Of a stretch of 64,000 nt of DNA, positions 1 through 10,610 are shown in pieces. Positions within the stretch are counted from its first letter, which is position 1. Every line of letters starts with the position of its first letter. The translations under genes and the position numbers were made by a program. Under the pieces are notes generated by a model. It made no database searches, had not been told where the DNA came from, and saw nothing but the letters and a program-made list of their open reading frames with translations. Origin of the DNA: Callorhinus ursinus (lineage: Eukaryota; Chordata; Mammalia; Carnivora; Otariidae); contig NW_020312867.1 in NCBI RefSeq assembly GCF_003265705.1, forward strand, positions 5,171,749-5,235,748, read 5' to 3'.

Positions 1-69
1 CTGCTTGTGTCCCCTCTCTGTGTGTTTTTCTGTCAAAAATAAAAAAAAAATCTTAAAAAAAATATATGA
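1..69 (+). mobile_element. 3' end of a long CAN SINE, cut by the window edge
   Basis: The window opens inside the CT-rich body (CTGCTTGTGTCCCCTCTCTG) and runs into the AATAAA/ATCTTAAAA tail that ends these SINEs. The tRNA-derived head lies upstream of the window. Confidence 0.85.
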
Positions 70-78
70 ATGAACTAA

Positions 79-80
79 TG

Positions 81-111
<31 letters not shown>
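79..111. repeat. (TA)n microsatellite
   Basis: About 33 bp of alternating TA with one G interruption, directly after the SINE tail. It probably grew from the A/T-rich tail. Confidence 0.9.
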
Positions 112-194
112 CATCAAAGATAGATCTCAAAACACATTATTGTGTAAAAAAGCAAGTTCCAGAGAATAAAATACGATATCATTTTTGTGCATTT

Positions 195-316
195 ACTTAT
201 TTTTAATTTCTTTAAAGATTTTATTTTTAAGTAATTGCTACACCCAACATGGGGCTCGTATTTACAACCCTGAGATCAAGAGTCGCATGTCTACCAACTG
301 AGTCAGCCAGGTGCCC
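195..316 (-). mobile_element. short CAN SINE
   Basis: Antisense copy of the short form: TTTAAAGATTTTATTTTTAAG, then the head ending in AGCCAGGTGCCC. TTTTGTGCATTT occurs at 183-194 and again at 317-328 as the target-site duplication. Confidence 0.88.
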
Positions 317-319
317 TTT

Positions 320-1036
320 TGTGCATTTTAAGTCCATGCAAAACAGTGTTACGAGCATTTATGGATACATTACATGCAGTAAAATTATAAAAACAAGATT
401 TGGAAGGACAGACACCAAATTCCTGATGGTAAATTCCCCTGGGGAGGGAAGTGTACAGAGAAGATTTCACTTTTAACCCTACTAGTTGAAAAACAGCAAA
501 TATAAAATGAAGCGGATGATAAAATGATAAAATTAAATTCTGAGAGTTGGAGGGCATGGGTGTTTGTTAGATTATGTTCTGTCCTTTTGTGTATTTAAAA
601 TTTTTTACCAACTGAGAAAAAAAAATCTAATTATACCCATGAATGCTTTCTGCGATTTGGGTGGTTATTCGTCTGTGTGTGTGGCTGAGTTTCACATCTG
701 GGTCACAGAGATTCATGCCAAAACCAGCCCCTCAGAGGCAGATGTTACTGAGCATGTGAGCCCCTTGGAGTCTCCAGACTCTTGGAGAGAGCTCTGTGGA
801 CCTATAGACTGTGGACCTGAAATCAAGTCAATCTTACTGAGATCACCCATGGTGAGAGACTCTAGGGTACGTCTGGGTTACATGTGTAATCGTTACAGGC
901 ATTGATACCAATGGTAAGCTGCTCTTATCAATTACATGAGTGGTGAAAAAAACTCTTCTTGCTTTGCTGATTTTTCAGTGTCTATGATAAGGCTAGATAT
1001 GCATGCATATCTTGGCATGTGTTCTTCCAGTCATTT
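320..1036. other. unresolved non-coding stretch
   Basis: I recognise no repeat or gene. The open frame at 564-905 (113 codons) has no recognisable domain, no plausible splice context and ordinary AT-rich composition, so I treat it as chance. Confidence 0.5.
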
Positions 1037-1050
1037 AGAAAATTAACTCT

Positions 1051-1240
1051 AGGGACACCTGGGTGGCTCAGTCGGTTAAGTGGCTGCCTTCGGCCCAGGT
1101 CATGATCCCAGGGTCCTAGGATTGAGTCCCACATCAGGCTCCTTGCCCAGCAGGGAACCTGATTCTCCCTCTCTCTCCCTCTGCTTGTGCTCTCTCTGTT
1201 AAATAAATAAAATCTTAAAAAAAAAAAAAAAAAGAAAGAA
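1051..1240 (+). mobile_element. long CAN SINE (first of a serial pair)
   Basis: Complete sense copy with head GACACCTGGGTGGCTCAGTC, CT-rich body and an A-tail ending in AAAGAAAGAA. It is flanked by AGAAAATTAACTC at 1037-1049 and 1241-1253. Confidence 0.95.
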
Positions 1241-1253
1241 AGAAAATTAACTC

Positions 1254-1686
1254 GAGGGGAGCCTGGGTGACTCAGTCAGTTGAGCATCTGACTCTTGATT
1301 TGAGCTCAGGTCATGACTTCAGGGTCCTGGGATGGAGCCCAAAGTTGGGCTCAGCACTCAGCGAGAAGTCTATCCCTCACCCTTTGCCCCTCCCCCACCA
1401 TAAGCGTGCAAGCACGTGCTCTCTAAAAATAAATAAACCTTTCTACTTTAAAAATTTTATTTATTTATTGGAGAGAGAGTGCAGAGCAAGAGGGAGAGAG
1501 AGAGCATGAGCACGCACGGGGGGCGGGGGCAGCAGAGGGGGAGAGGGAAAAGGAGACTCTCTGCTGAGCAGGGAGCCCTACATGGGGCTCAACCCCGGGA
1601 CCCTGGGAACATGACCTGAGCAGAAGGCAGACACTTAACTGACTGAGCCACCCAGGCAGCCCTAAATAAATAAATCTTATTAAAAA
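1254..1686 (+). mobile_element. long CAN SINE, second of a serial pair, interrupted in its tail
   Basis: An older sense copy (head GGAGCCTGGGTGACTCAG, then the GACTCTTGATTT subtype). Its A-rich tail is split by a minus-strand SINE and resumes as CTAAATAAATAAATCTTATT. A third copy of AGAAAATTAACTC at 1687-1699 closes it, so it used the same target as the preceding SINE. Confidence 0.88.
1439..1662 (-). mobile_element. long CAN SINE nested in the tail of another SINE
   Basis: Antisense copy running from TTTAAAAATTTTATTTATTT through GAGAG-rich body to the head GAGCCACCCAGGCAGCCC. Both flanks are AAATAAATAAA-type tail sequence, so the exact duplication is blurred. Confidence 0.9.
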
Positions 1687-1760
1687 AGAAAATTAACTCT
1701 ACCCATTGCATCCAAATGTTTTTGTAAGTACTGAAAATATACACACAAAAATTTTTTTGA

Positions 1761-1938
1761 GGGCGCCTGGGTGGCTCAGTCGGTTAAGCATCCGCCTTCA
1801 GCTCAGGTCTGGGATCGATTCCCACATTGGGCTCCTTGCTCTGCAGGGAGCCTGCTTCTCCCTTTCCTCCCCACTTGTGCTCTCTCTCACTATCTCTGGC
1901 TCTCTCTCTCAAATAAACAAATAAAATCTAAAAAATAT
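1761..1938 (+). mobile_element. long CAN SINE
   Basis: Sense copy with a small deletion inside the tRNA-like head (CAGGTCTGGGATCG lacks the ATGATCCCAGGGTC segment). It ends in AAATAAACAAATAAAATC. The flanks ATTTTTTTGAG and ATATTTTTGAG form an imperfect duplication. Confidence 0.92.
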
Positions 1939-2017
1939 ATATTTTTGAGTGGGAGTTTATGTGTGGGAATTAAGGAAGGAGTAAGATTTCATATGTGATA
2001 AACAGTGCAGAATCATA

Positions 2018-2465
2018 ATAGCTAACATTACATAGCGCTATGTCTGTTCTGGGTGCTTTATATACAGTGACTCACCCCATCTTTTTTTTTTTTTTAAGAT
2101 TTTATCTATTTATTTTGAGAGAGAGAGAATGAGAAAGAGCACATGAGAGGGGTTAGGGTCAGAGGGAGAAGCAGACTCCCTGCTGAGCAGGGAGCCCGAT
2201 GCAGGACTTGATCCCGGGACTCCAGGATCATGACCTGAGCCGAAGGCAGTCGCTTAACCAACTGAGCCACCCAGGCGCCCTACAGTGACTCACCCCATCT
2301 TTATACCAACCTTAAAAGACAGGTGTTACTACCGTCTTCATTTTATAGATGAGGAAATTGAGGCCCAGAGAGGCTAACTCACCCAAGATCACACCTGGAG
2401 CAAGTACTGGAGCCAAGATTAAACACAAGAAGTTTGTGCCCAGAGTCCACCCTTTAACCACGGAA
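2018..2465 (-). mobile_element. MIR fossil (antisense), split by a SINE
   Basis: Two halves (about 2018-2083 and 2281-2465) read together as antisense MIR. The core appears as ATTTTATAGATGAGGAAATTGAGGCCCAGA at 2340-2369, preceded by a TTCTGGGTGCTTTAT-like segment. Confidence 0.8.
2084..2280 (-). mobile_element. long CAN SINE inside the MIR
   Basis: Complete antisense copy from a T-run to CCACCCAGGCGCCC. TACAGTGACTCACCCCATCT occurs at 2063-2082 and 2281-2300, a perfect 20-bp duplication that marks a relatively young insertion. Confidence 0.96.
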
Positions 2466-2681
2466 CCTCACTATCTTTCCAAACAGACTTACCCGAAGCC
2501 TAGAGTCAGGTGCACAAAAGCAGTGCATAAAATTCACAGGACTTTCTCTAGCACTTTCTCACAGGCATTGTTCTAAGCCCCTATTAGGTATTAATTTGCA
2601 TAAAACGTCAAATGGGAGAACTGAATCCATCTTGGGTCACTCTCAGAGGGCTGGCAGACCCAGTTAAAATGTAGATTGTGT

Positions 2682-2870
2682 GGGGCACCTGGGTGGCTCA
2701 GTTGGTTAAGCACCTGACTCTTGATTTCAGTTCAGGTCATGATCTCAGGGTCCTGAGAGTGAGCCCTGCATTGGGGTGAGCGTGGAGTCTGCTTGAGATT
2801 CTCTCTTTCCCTCTCCCTCTGCTCCTCCCCTAAAAATAAATAAAACATTAAAAAAATAATTTTTAAAAAT
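2682..2870 (+). mobile_element. long CAN SINE, older GACTCTTGATTT subtype
   Basis: Sense copy with TTGAGATTCTCTCTTTCCCT body and no long CT run. It is flanked by AAAATGTAGATTGTGTG at 2666-2682 and 2871-2887. Confidence 0.94.
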
Positions 2871-2899
2871 AAAATGTAGATTGTGTGCCTTATCTCATT

Positions 2900-3065
2900 G
2901 ACTGCTTATAACTACAATCTCAAGTTGGCATTATCCCTATGAGCAGATGTGAAAACCTGGCATCAGGGATAGGACATCCCCTACCCAAGATCACAGGAAT
3001 GTGAGAGATTCACATCACGAAAGCTGGAATTTGAATTCATGTCTGTCTAGCTCCAAAGCTAGGCT
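2900..3065 (-). mobile_element. MIR-like fossil (antisense)
   Basis: Weak antisense MIR similarity: CCCAAGATCACAGGAATGTG followed by GGAATTTGAATTCATGTCTG. Confidence is limited by divergence. Confidence 0.55.
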
Positions 3066-3084
3066 CCTTTGGCCTCCTAAAATT

Positions 3085-3694
3085 TAAAGTGTCCTCAAGG
3101 TGAGGAGGCTGCTGGTGCCCATTGCCAGGGGGAGGGAAGCAAGCAAGTTGTTTCCAACAGCTTGTCAGATTAATGAGGCAGACACTAGCTCATCCAAGCA
3201 GCTAAACAGCAGCTAAACATGTTCCAGAACCATTTAGAGGGTTCAGAGATGCTTCCCCTGAGTCTAGAGTCTGCATCCACACTGAGGGACAGGGCATGAC
3301 AAGGAATGCTGGGATTGGGACATGGCATACAACTTCCCCAACAGATAAACAACCTCTGCTAAGTTCTGCTAAGGGGTTCACAAATACAGCCATGGGACTA
3401 AAAGGGCTTGGAACTGGCTTGAAAGGACACCCACATTTCATTCCTAAGCTCAAAAGCCAGTCTACCATGAAACATTCAAGGTCTTAGCATGGGCTGCTAG
3501 AGAGGCCAGGTGGGTGGTGGTTCCACAGGCTAAGCAATCTTCCTGCAGGACTGGAGACATACGGGGCAGTAGGAGCCCCCCCCCCACCCCATGCCATAGA
3601 TGGGACTGGTTGTAAGCTGCCTCTCAGGAATGCAGGCCCCAAAGGGGACCTGGCATGTGGAACAGGGAAACTGAGTCAAACTAGATTATGGAAG
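3085..3694. other. unresolved non-coding stretch with a C-run
   Basis: No repeat family or coding signal recognised. A C-run lies at about 3578-3592. Open frames here (at most 88 codons, both strands) overlap one another and show no domain. Confidence 0.45.
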
Positions 3695-4350
3695 AGTAGA
3701 AGCTGAAGTTTTATGAGTGTCCCAGTTCTAACTGTTGCATAACCAAACACTCAAAATTTAGTCGCTTAAGATAGAAATCACTTCTTTTTCTCATGAGCCT
3801 ACAATTTGGGCAGGGTTCAGGAGGGACAGCTCATCTTTGCTTATGCAACACCAGCTAGGACAGCACCACCGAGTCTGGTGGATCCATTTCCAGGATGGCT
3901 CACCCACACAGCTGGTGGGTTGGTGCTGGCTGTCAGTTCCTCTTCATGTGGACCTCTTCTCAAAGCTGCCTGGGCTCCCTCACAGCATGGCGACTGGTTT
4001 CACGAATGAAAAGTTCCAAGAGACAGGAAGTAGAAACTGACAGTTTCTTAAAGCCTGTGCCTGGAAACTGGTACTTCTTTTTCTTTTTCTTTTTTTAAGA
4101 TTTATTTATTTGACAGAGACACAGCGAGAGAGGGAACACAAGCAGGGGGAGTAGGGAGTAGGGAGCCCGATGTGGGGCTCGATCCCAGAACCGCAGGGTC
4201 GTGATCTGAGCTGAAGGCAGACGCTTAAAGACTGAGCCACCCAGGCGCCCCTTGTACTTCATTTCTACCACTGGTCCAGCATTCAGAGCCCAGACCAACG
4301 AGAGGGGATATAGATCCCACTATTTGCTAAAATGAATTATCAAAAAACCC
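3695..4350 (-). repeat. old medium-reiterated repeat, family not assigned
   Basis: The ACTGTTGCATAACCAAACACT start and the following GCTTAAGATAGAAATCACTT resemble the left part of a common old LTR- or MER-like repeat. Related starts appear at about 21.76 and 47.97 kb. A SINE interrupts it. The family name is uncertain. Confidence 0.45.
4086..4251 (-). mobile_element. long CAN SINE
   Basis: Antisense copy, T-run to CCACCCAGGCGCCCC, with GGGAGTAGGGAGTAGGGAGC where the body is shortened. The GTACTTC flanks at 4071 and 4254 are the remaining duplication. Confidence 0.94.
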
Positions 4351-4574
4351 GGGGGCTATATTTTAAAACTGCCACAGTGAGAACTTCCCCTTGCATCCTA
4401 TTACCACCGGGAAAGAATGGCAAAAAGTTTGTTTTGTCTGCCTTCTGCTATGCCTTGTGGGAGATTATGGGCTGGACCACTGCAGTGAGGATTCAGAATC
4501 TCTCTGAAGGGATGGGTCCAGATTCCATCTCTGGAGAACGACCTTCTCTCATCTCTCCACTGCTTCAGAAGCTT

Positions 4575-4935
4575 TAATTCATTTATTCATTCATGCATGT
4601 ACACATTTCTTCATTCTTACACTGATGTTAGCAATACTTGTTAAGGACCAATTCTGCTCCAATACAGCGGTGGTAAATAAAGCCGATGTGGAAACGGCAG
4701 CACCAATGGAACTTACATACTGGCCGGGGAGTCAGACAATCAGCAGGTAAAGAAACAAGTATGTAATTAAAATTGTGACAAGTGCTTTGAAGGAGCCCAA
4801 AGAGGGCACTGCTGAGACCTGAGCAGGAGCCCAGGCAGGAGAGCCGTCAGTGATGAATGGGGATCCATGCGGCTACAGAGACCAGGCTTCAACAGCGATA
4901 TGGTGATGCTATGGAGTGAGCTGATCTGACTTCTT
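4575..4935 (-). mobile_element. L2 LINE 3' fossil (antisense)
   Basis: Begins TTCATTTATTCATTCATGCATG and continues through the recognisable antisense L2 order: terminal repeat, an AACTTACATACTGGCC segment, AATTAAAATTGTGACAAGTGC, then AGAGGGCACTGCTGAGACCTG. Confidence 0.7.
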
Positions 4936-5193
4936 AGTTCTCTCTGCTGGTGGCAGTAACTGTACTGATGCTCTAAACCCAAATTATCCCCTGGGCTTTG
5001 AAAATGGGGGAATCAGGGGAAGCCTAAAGAGGGAGATTTGGGCCCTTGTACAAATAAAGGCATGTGAGGATTTGAATGAGTGGAAAATTGAAAAACAGTG
5101 GCTTTATTTGTGGCCTCAAGCTGGCAACGTAGATCATTCTGGTTATTCCAGCTGATTTTTTATTTATTTAAGAATAAGAAAAAGACCATTTTA
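4936..5193. other. unresolved non-coding stretch
   Basis: No recognised feature. It may include the edge of the adjacent L2. Confidence 0.4.
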
Positions 5194-5386
5194 ATTTTTT
5201 TAAAGATTTTGTTTATTTATTTGAGAGAGAGAATGAGATAGAGAGAGCATGAGAGGGGGGAGGGTCCGAGGGAGAAGCAGACTCACTGCTGAGCAGGGAG
5301 CCCGATGCGGGACTCGATCCCGGGACTCCAGGATCATGACCTGAGCCGAAGGCAGTCGCTCAACCAACTGAGCCACCCAGGCGTCC
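5194..5386 (-). mobile_element. long CAN SINE (first of a serial pair)
   Basis: Antisense copy of the CTCATGCTCTC body subtype, ending GCCACCCAGGCGTCC. It is flanked by AAAAAGACCATTTT at about 5180-5193 and 5388-5401. Confidence 0.95.
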
Positions 5387-5402
5387 AAAAAAGACCATTT
5401 TT

Positions 5403-5653
5403 TAAAAAGGACTTATTTATTTGACAGAGAGAAAGAGCACAAGCAGGGGAAGTGGGAGAGGAAGTGGGAGAGGAAGACTCACTGGTCTTCCTCCCACTGC
5501 CCAGACTCACTGCTGGGCCGGGAGCCCAACGCAGGACTCAATCCCAGGACCCTAGGATCATGTCCCAAGCCGAAGGCAGACGCTTAACGACTGAGCCACC
5601 CAGACACCCCATCCTGTGGTTGGGCGCCCAACCGACTAGCCACCCAGGCACCC
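5403..5653 (-). mobile_element. long CAN SINE with a duplicated head (second of a serial pair)
   Basis: Antisense copy that reaches a head end (GAGCCACCCAGACACCCC, about 5593-5610). After CATCCTGTGGTTGGGCGCCC it has a second partial head, ACCGACTAGCCACCCAGGCACCC. A third AAAAAAGACCATTTT (about 5654-5668) follows, so both SINEs share one target. Confidence 0.88.
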
Positions 5654-5670
5654 AAAAAAGACCATTTTAA

Positions 5671-5880
5671 AATTTTACTTTCACTTATTCCTTCCTAAAA
5701 GCTTTTCCTTTATGTAGACTTGAGTTTCTGACCTGTGTCATTGTCATTCTCTAAAGAACTTCTTGCAAGACATGGAGACTGGCAACACATTTCTTCAATT
5801 TTGGCTTATTTCTCTGTTTGTTGTGAAGGATAATTTAGCAGGTACAGATTCCCAGGTTGGTGGGTTTTTTCTCCCAACAT
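5671..5880. other. unresolved non-coding stretch
   Basis: AT-rich sequence with no recognised repeat. It may be L1-derived. Confidence 0.35.
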
Positions 5881-6955
5881 TTTTTTTTTTTTAATTCCAG
5901 TGTAGTTAACATACAGCGTTATATGTTTCAGGTACAACATAGTGATTCAACAACTCCACACACTGCTCAGTGCTCATCCAGATAAATGTACTCTCTAGTC
6001 CCTTGTCACCTATTTCACCCATTCCCCCCCACATCCCCTCTGTTTGTTCGCTATAGTTAAGAGTCTGTTTTTTTGGTTTCTTTTTTTTCCCTTTGTTCAT
6101 TTGTTTTGTTTCTTAATTTCCATGAGTGAAATCATACCGTATCTCTGACCAACTTATTTCACTTAGCATTATACTCTCTAATCTATGTCTAGATCATTCC
6201 ATTTTGTTGCAAATGGCAAGATTTCATTTTTTTATTGCTGGATAATATTCCATTGCATATATATACCACACCTTTTCTTTTTTAAGATGTTTTATTTATT
6301 TTTGTGAGAGAGCGAGCGAGCATGAGCACAAATCAGGGGAGGGGCAGATGGCGCAGCACTTCCCGCTGAGCAGGGAGCCCGATGCAGGACTCGATCCCAG
6401 GACCCTGGGATCATGACCTGAGCCGAAGGCAGATGCTTAACCGACTGAGCCCCCCAGGCGCCCTATACCACGTCTTCATCCATTCATCTATCAAAGGACA
6501 GGGGCCGCTTCCATAATCTGGCTATTGTAAATAATGCTGCAATAAACATAGGGATGCATATCTTTTCGAATTAGTGTTTTACTATTCTTTGGGTAAATAC
6601 CCAGTAGTGTGCTTACTGGATCATATGGTAATTCTATTTTTAAAAATTTTTAGGTGCCTCCATACTGTTTTCCACAGTGGCTGCACCAGTTTACACTCCC
6701 ACCAGCAGTGCACGAGGGTTCCTTTTTCTCCACATCCTTGCCAACACTTGTTTCTTGTGTTTTGTTTTGTTTTTATCTTAGCCATTCTGACAGGTGTGAG
6801 GTGATATCTCATGGTGGTTTTGATTTGCATTTCCCTGATGATGATGTTGAGCATCTTTTCATGTGTCTGTTGGCCACCTGCATGTCTTCTTTAGAGAAAT
6901 GTCTGTTCATGTTTTCTGCCCATCTGTTAATTGGATTATTTGGTTATTGCAGTTT
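5881..6955 (-). mobile_element. L1 3' fragment (3'UTR plus ORF2 C-terminus), antisense and degenerate
   Basis: The T-run at 5881 is the antisense A-tail. 3'UTR-like sequence follows, then ORF2 C-terminal sequence. Translated from the minus strand, 6621-6854 keeps [16 protein letters not shown] and the Cys-rich segment [20 protein letters not shown] typical of L1 ORF2. A SINE splits it at 6280-6464, and the reading frame is broken elsewhere. It is clearly older than the L1 at 37-39 kb. Confidence 0.88.
6280..6464 (-). mobile_element. long CAN SINE inside the L1
   Basis: Antisense copy ending CTGAGCCCCCCAGGCGCCC. TATACCAC on both sides (about 6261 and 6465) joins the two L1 halves. Confidence 0.93.
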
Positions 6956-6970
6956 AAAAATCTCAGGCAC

Positions 6971-7166
6971 ATGGGTGGCACCTGGGTGGCTCAGTCGTTG
7001 GGCGTCTGCCTTCAGCTCAGGTCATGATCCCAAGGTCCTGGGATCGAGCCCCACATCGGGCTCCCTGCTCTGCAGGAAGCCTGCTTCTCCCTCTCCCACT
7101 CCCCCTGCTTGTGTTCCCTCTCTCGTTGTGTCTCTGTCAAATAAATAAACAAAATCTTAAAAAAAA
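6971..7166 (+). mobile_element. long CAN SINE
   Basis: Sense copy with a short partial repeat of its own start (ATGGGTGGCACCTGGGTGGC). The duplication AAAAATCTCAGGCAC lies at 6956-6970 and about 7168-7182. Confidence 0.95.
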
Positions 7167-7182
7167 AAAAATCTCAGGCACA

Positions 7183-8884
7183 AGACTTGTACTGACTGAG
7201 ACCCTAAAACTTGATGAGTGAGGAACCTCACTGGACAGGCTATAGGACAGGAAAGAATGATTCAACTGAGTCTGTCCTGGGGCTGGAGTTATCAACCTCT
7301 TCAATTTAGGGCAGAATTTCCCCTTAGTAACTGGAGAAGGGCTGAGCCTGCAGTAGATGTCAAGAGGTCTCAGTTGGAGGGCAGGAAAGAGGCAGGAATA
7401 GAAACCGGGCAGAGGATAATGGACATTTCATGATACCATTTTGTTAGGAAGCCAAAAAAAGGGGATTGAAAAGGCACTGGCATATGGTCAATAAAGGCAA
7501 CTGCCCTCAAATGTGATAATCAGTTGGGTTTAGTCTGGCTGCAAGTAATAGGAAATCTAACTAAAACTGCTTATGTAAAAGGAGACGTTATTGGCTCACA
7601 GGCCAAGTATGTTTGGTTTCAGGTGCAGCTTGATCAGGAGATCAGATGAGCTCACCAAATCCTAGTTCCCTCTACCCCTATTTTGTTCTTCTTCAGTTGC
7701 TGGCTTGAGTTCCAGGCTCTATGTGATAGCAAGAAGGCAGTAGCGAATCCAGCTCTTACATACTCTTAGGTTGTACGTACCATAGGCAGCAGAGTCTCCT
7801 TTCCAGAATCCCAAGTCTCACTATGTCTCATTTGCTTTGGCTGGGTCATTGCCCATTCACAAACCAACTGCTGGGGCCAGAGGAATGAGATGTGCTAAGT
7901 CAGAAGTTTTACCCCCAGAATGGAGGGTGAGTTCGGTTTCATCAGATTCCATGTGGAATGATGATGGGGCAGAGAGTGTTTTCTCAAGAGGAAAATAGGG
8001 GTGTGAATACTAGAAGGAGAATGAATGGGTGTGAGGTCCACATGTGAGCTCCAGAAAGAAATCATTATCTGGAAATGGGAACAGGAATATCCCTAGGGTA
8101 CATAGGGCCCTGGACAAAGATGTTTTGGGGAGCGCTGCCCATATAAACAATTTGATTAGAAATAGAAAATTCCTGGGCCCATGAGTTGTAGGGATTTATT
8201 GAGAAGACTGGGGATAATGGGTATGACTTTATGTTTATTGTTCAATCAGCACACATATAGATTCTTTGTGGTATCCATCTCTTCCTGTTCTTTACTGTCA
8301 AATGTGCTGTTCTGGGATATTATATCTCCCACTATGAGAAAAACGCAGCAACTTAGTGCTTACAATGCCATACTCTTCAGACCCTGTTTATACTGAAACA
8401 ATATAGATCTAGCTTCTGCATTTCCCTAATACCATTTATTTAATGCTGGTTACACTGTTACTGATGGGGCTGCCTCTCCATCCTGCTGCCAGTGATTAAT
8501 GGCTTCCATGGACACTCTCAAAGGTAGTGCTTCATCGATGATGGCCACTGATAGAAGTCTTACCCAGGGCATGGGTAATCTGTGAATGATAGCTCATTTT
8601 TGGTCATGTTAAATTTACCATTTAGAATTTTATAGTGTCCAGCTGCATCTTCTCTTTAACTCTTTGAGCTGCAATCACTGCATTCCTAAAATGTGATCTA
8701 TTTCAATGTTGAACTCACTCCTGCTTGCTCCCTTCCTCCAGCAGGGAGCATAGACGAGGGGACCATGGGCGGAACAAGAACAGTGTCATTTGGGCAAAGA
8801 ATGTCTGTCCTCAACCAGCACAGCTTAAGGCTAACCCAGAAGAGTTAAGATTTGCCTTATCAATTAGAGGCAAGAAAGGACATT
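7183..8884. other. unresolved 1.7-kb stretch
   Basis: No SINE, L1 or coding feature. Sequence at about 7510-7960 (GGAGACGTTATTGGCTCACA and downstream) has the feel of a very old interspersed repeat, but I cannot assign it. Open frames are below 75 codons. Confidence 0.4.
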
Positions 8885-8894
8885 GATAATGATG

Positions 8895-9215
8895 TAGTTT
8901 TGGAATGCTGGTGAGGTCCGGAGCTGAAGGACAAGAAAGAATTCTTGGGATGTCGTCTTTGGTGCAAAAAGGGGATCTTATTAAAGCACCGGGACAGGGC
9001 ACAGAGGCAGGAAGGGGTTGTGAGGGGTGGCTGATTATATACTTGGGAGTTGGGGGAGGTAAGGAAAAATGGAGGTGTCCAAAAGGACTTTCATATGCTA
9101 AAGAAGACTCTCAGGATCCCGGAGGCCTTGCTATTGTCAAGCTAAGGTTGTTTTTCCCCCTAGCAAAGCATTAACATTAAGATAGTAGGGAGTTTCCAGG
9201 AGTACCGTCACACGC
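8895..9215 (-). mobile_element. LTR-like block, probably antisense
   Basis: GATCTTATTAAAGCACCGGG in antisense resembles the polyadenylation region of an LTR (CTTTAATAAG). The following GGGGTTGTGAGGGGTGGCTG and TTTCATATGCTAAAGAAG have an LTR-like composition. Ends, duplication and family were not found. Confidence 0.35.
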
Positions 9216-9936
9216 ATCCCACCCAGGAGTGGTGGTGGGGGTGCGGAGTTGTGGGATGTCAGCCTGTGCTTTGTCCTCAGCTTGCCCTTGCCTCCTCATC
9301 AAGAGGAAGAGCTCATGGGCGTTGCAGAACAATGAGTCAGCACGGCTACACTCAGAAGACAGACACATGACCCAAAGCCTGCAGAGTGGTTTGAGTCTAA
9401 GAGAAGACAGTATAGAGTAAGGACGCTTGCTGCTACACAAAGACCCATGGGTGTTGCAGACCAGCGGTGGCATTATAGTCTGAACACAGATGGGCAAAAG
9501 CCAATGCACAGGCCCATATATGTGGGTCAAACCCAAGGGTCAGTGGTAAACCATTCATAGCTGAGAGCTCTGAACCCCTCTTGCATCTGATATGAGAGTC
9601 ACCTAGAATCTGTGTGTCAGCATCATTCTGCAGATGTGATTTCATGTGATACCACAAAAGAAATACCACAGCAGCCAGAGAGAGTGATCTGCTCCTATAC
9701 CATCCTTCTGAAGCAGGTCTTGGCCACAAGACCCTAGGAACACTCCACAGGCATGAGCTTTTCAGGTCATCTGGTCAACTCCATAAATGTGGTAGAGGGT
9801 TAGAGACCACTTTGAAAGAGGCGGAGAAAGAGAACCAAGAACCCACGTTGGACCCCAGTTCAGGCTCGGGGAGCCCCACCTAGATGACACTGCCAGCCCT
9901 AGCCAGCCAGAGTGGTTCTTAGGAAATTTTGAGGTA
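9216..9936. other. unresolved non-coding stretch
   Basis: No feature recognised. Antisense open frames at 9177-9536 (119 codons) and 9433-9729 (98 codons) show no domain. They may fall in the unassigned LTR-like sequence. Confidence 0.4.
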
Positions 9937-10146
9937 GGGGCACCTGGTGGCTCTATTGGTTGAGCATCTGACTCTTGGCGTTGGCTCAGGTCATAATCTC
10001 GGGGTCACGGGATCAAGTCCTGGGCTGGGCTCTGTGCTCAGTGGAGAGTCTCAAAGATTTTCTTTCCCTCTCCCTCTGCCCCTCCCCCCACTTGTACATG
10101 CTCACTCACTCTCTCTCTCTAAAAATCAATAAAAAATCTAAAAAAC
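9937..10146 (+). mobile_element. long CAN SINE, older subtype
   Basis: Sense copy of the GACTCTTGG subtype with CTCAAAGATTTTCTTTCCCT body and an AATCAATAAAAAATC tail. One G is missing in the head (CACCTGGTGGCTC). Confidence 0.92.
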
Positions 10147-10419
10147 ATTTTTTTCCCTGGTTTTCTGGCAACCAGGACTTAACGCAGGACAAGGTACGGG
10201 CTGAGGGTACCAGGCCTGAATAGTACTGCTGCCCCCCCCACCCCATTCCAGACACCTGAAGAGGATGCCTTTGAGGAACGCACTCCAAAGCATAAGGCCC
10301 CTGAGGCGTGAGCCTAGAGCAGGGGACAGCCCCTTACTGGGTCTCAGGGCAGTACTGAATGGGAACTAACCACATGTGCACGTCACACTCACGGTCCAGC
10401 TTGACACGGTTCCTGAGCA

Positions 10420-10610
10420 CCTGCTAAGTGCCGGGCCCGGGGCAGGGCCACGTCGGAAATCTGTGAAGCCGCAGTGCGTGGCCCATGGCAGTGTCACCAG
10501 ACAGCCATGACCCGCCGGTTGCACGGCACGGCACCCTCCACTCCTGGCCAGCAGATGCCAAACTGCCGCAGTGGAGGGCGGCCCCGGGCGTCCAGGGACC
10601 TGTTTACACC
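10420..10610. other. small CpG-rich patch
   Basis: About 190 bp with G+C near two thirds and roughly 14 CpG by eye, in otherwise CpG-poor DNA. The sequence just before it (CCTGAGCACCTGCTAAGTGC) looks like an antisense L2 or MIR end. The patch is shorter than a standard CpG island. Confidence 0.5.

Noticed and set aside
6654..7148. 164-codon plus-strand frame
   Set aside because: It is the antisense of an L1 ORF2 remnant continuing into a SINE.
8895..9215. A named carnivore endogenous-retrovirus LTR
   Set aside because: Only polyadenylation-like and composition cues were seen. Ends and duplication were not found, so no family was given.
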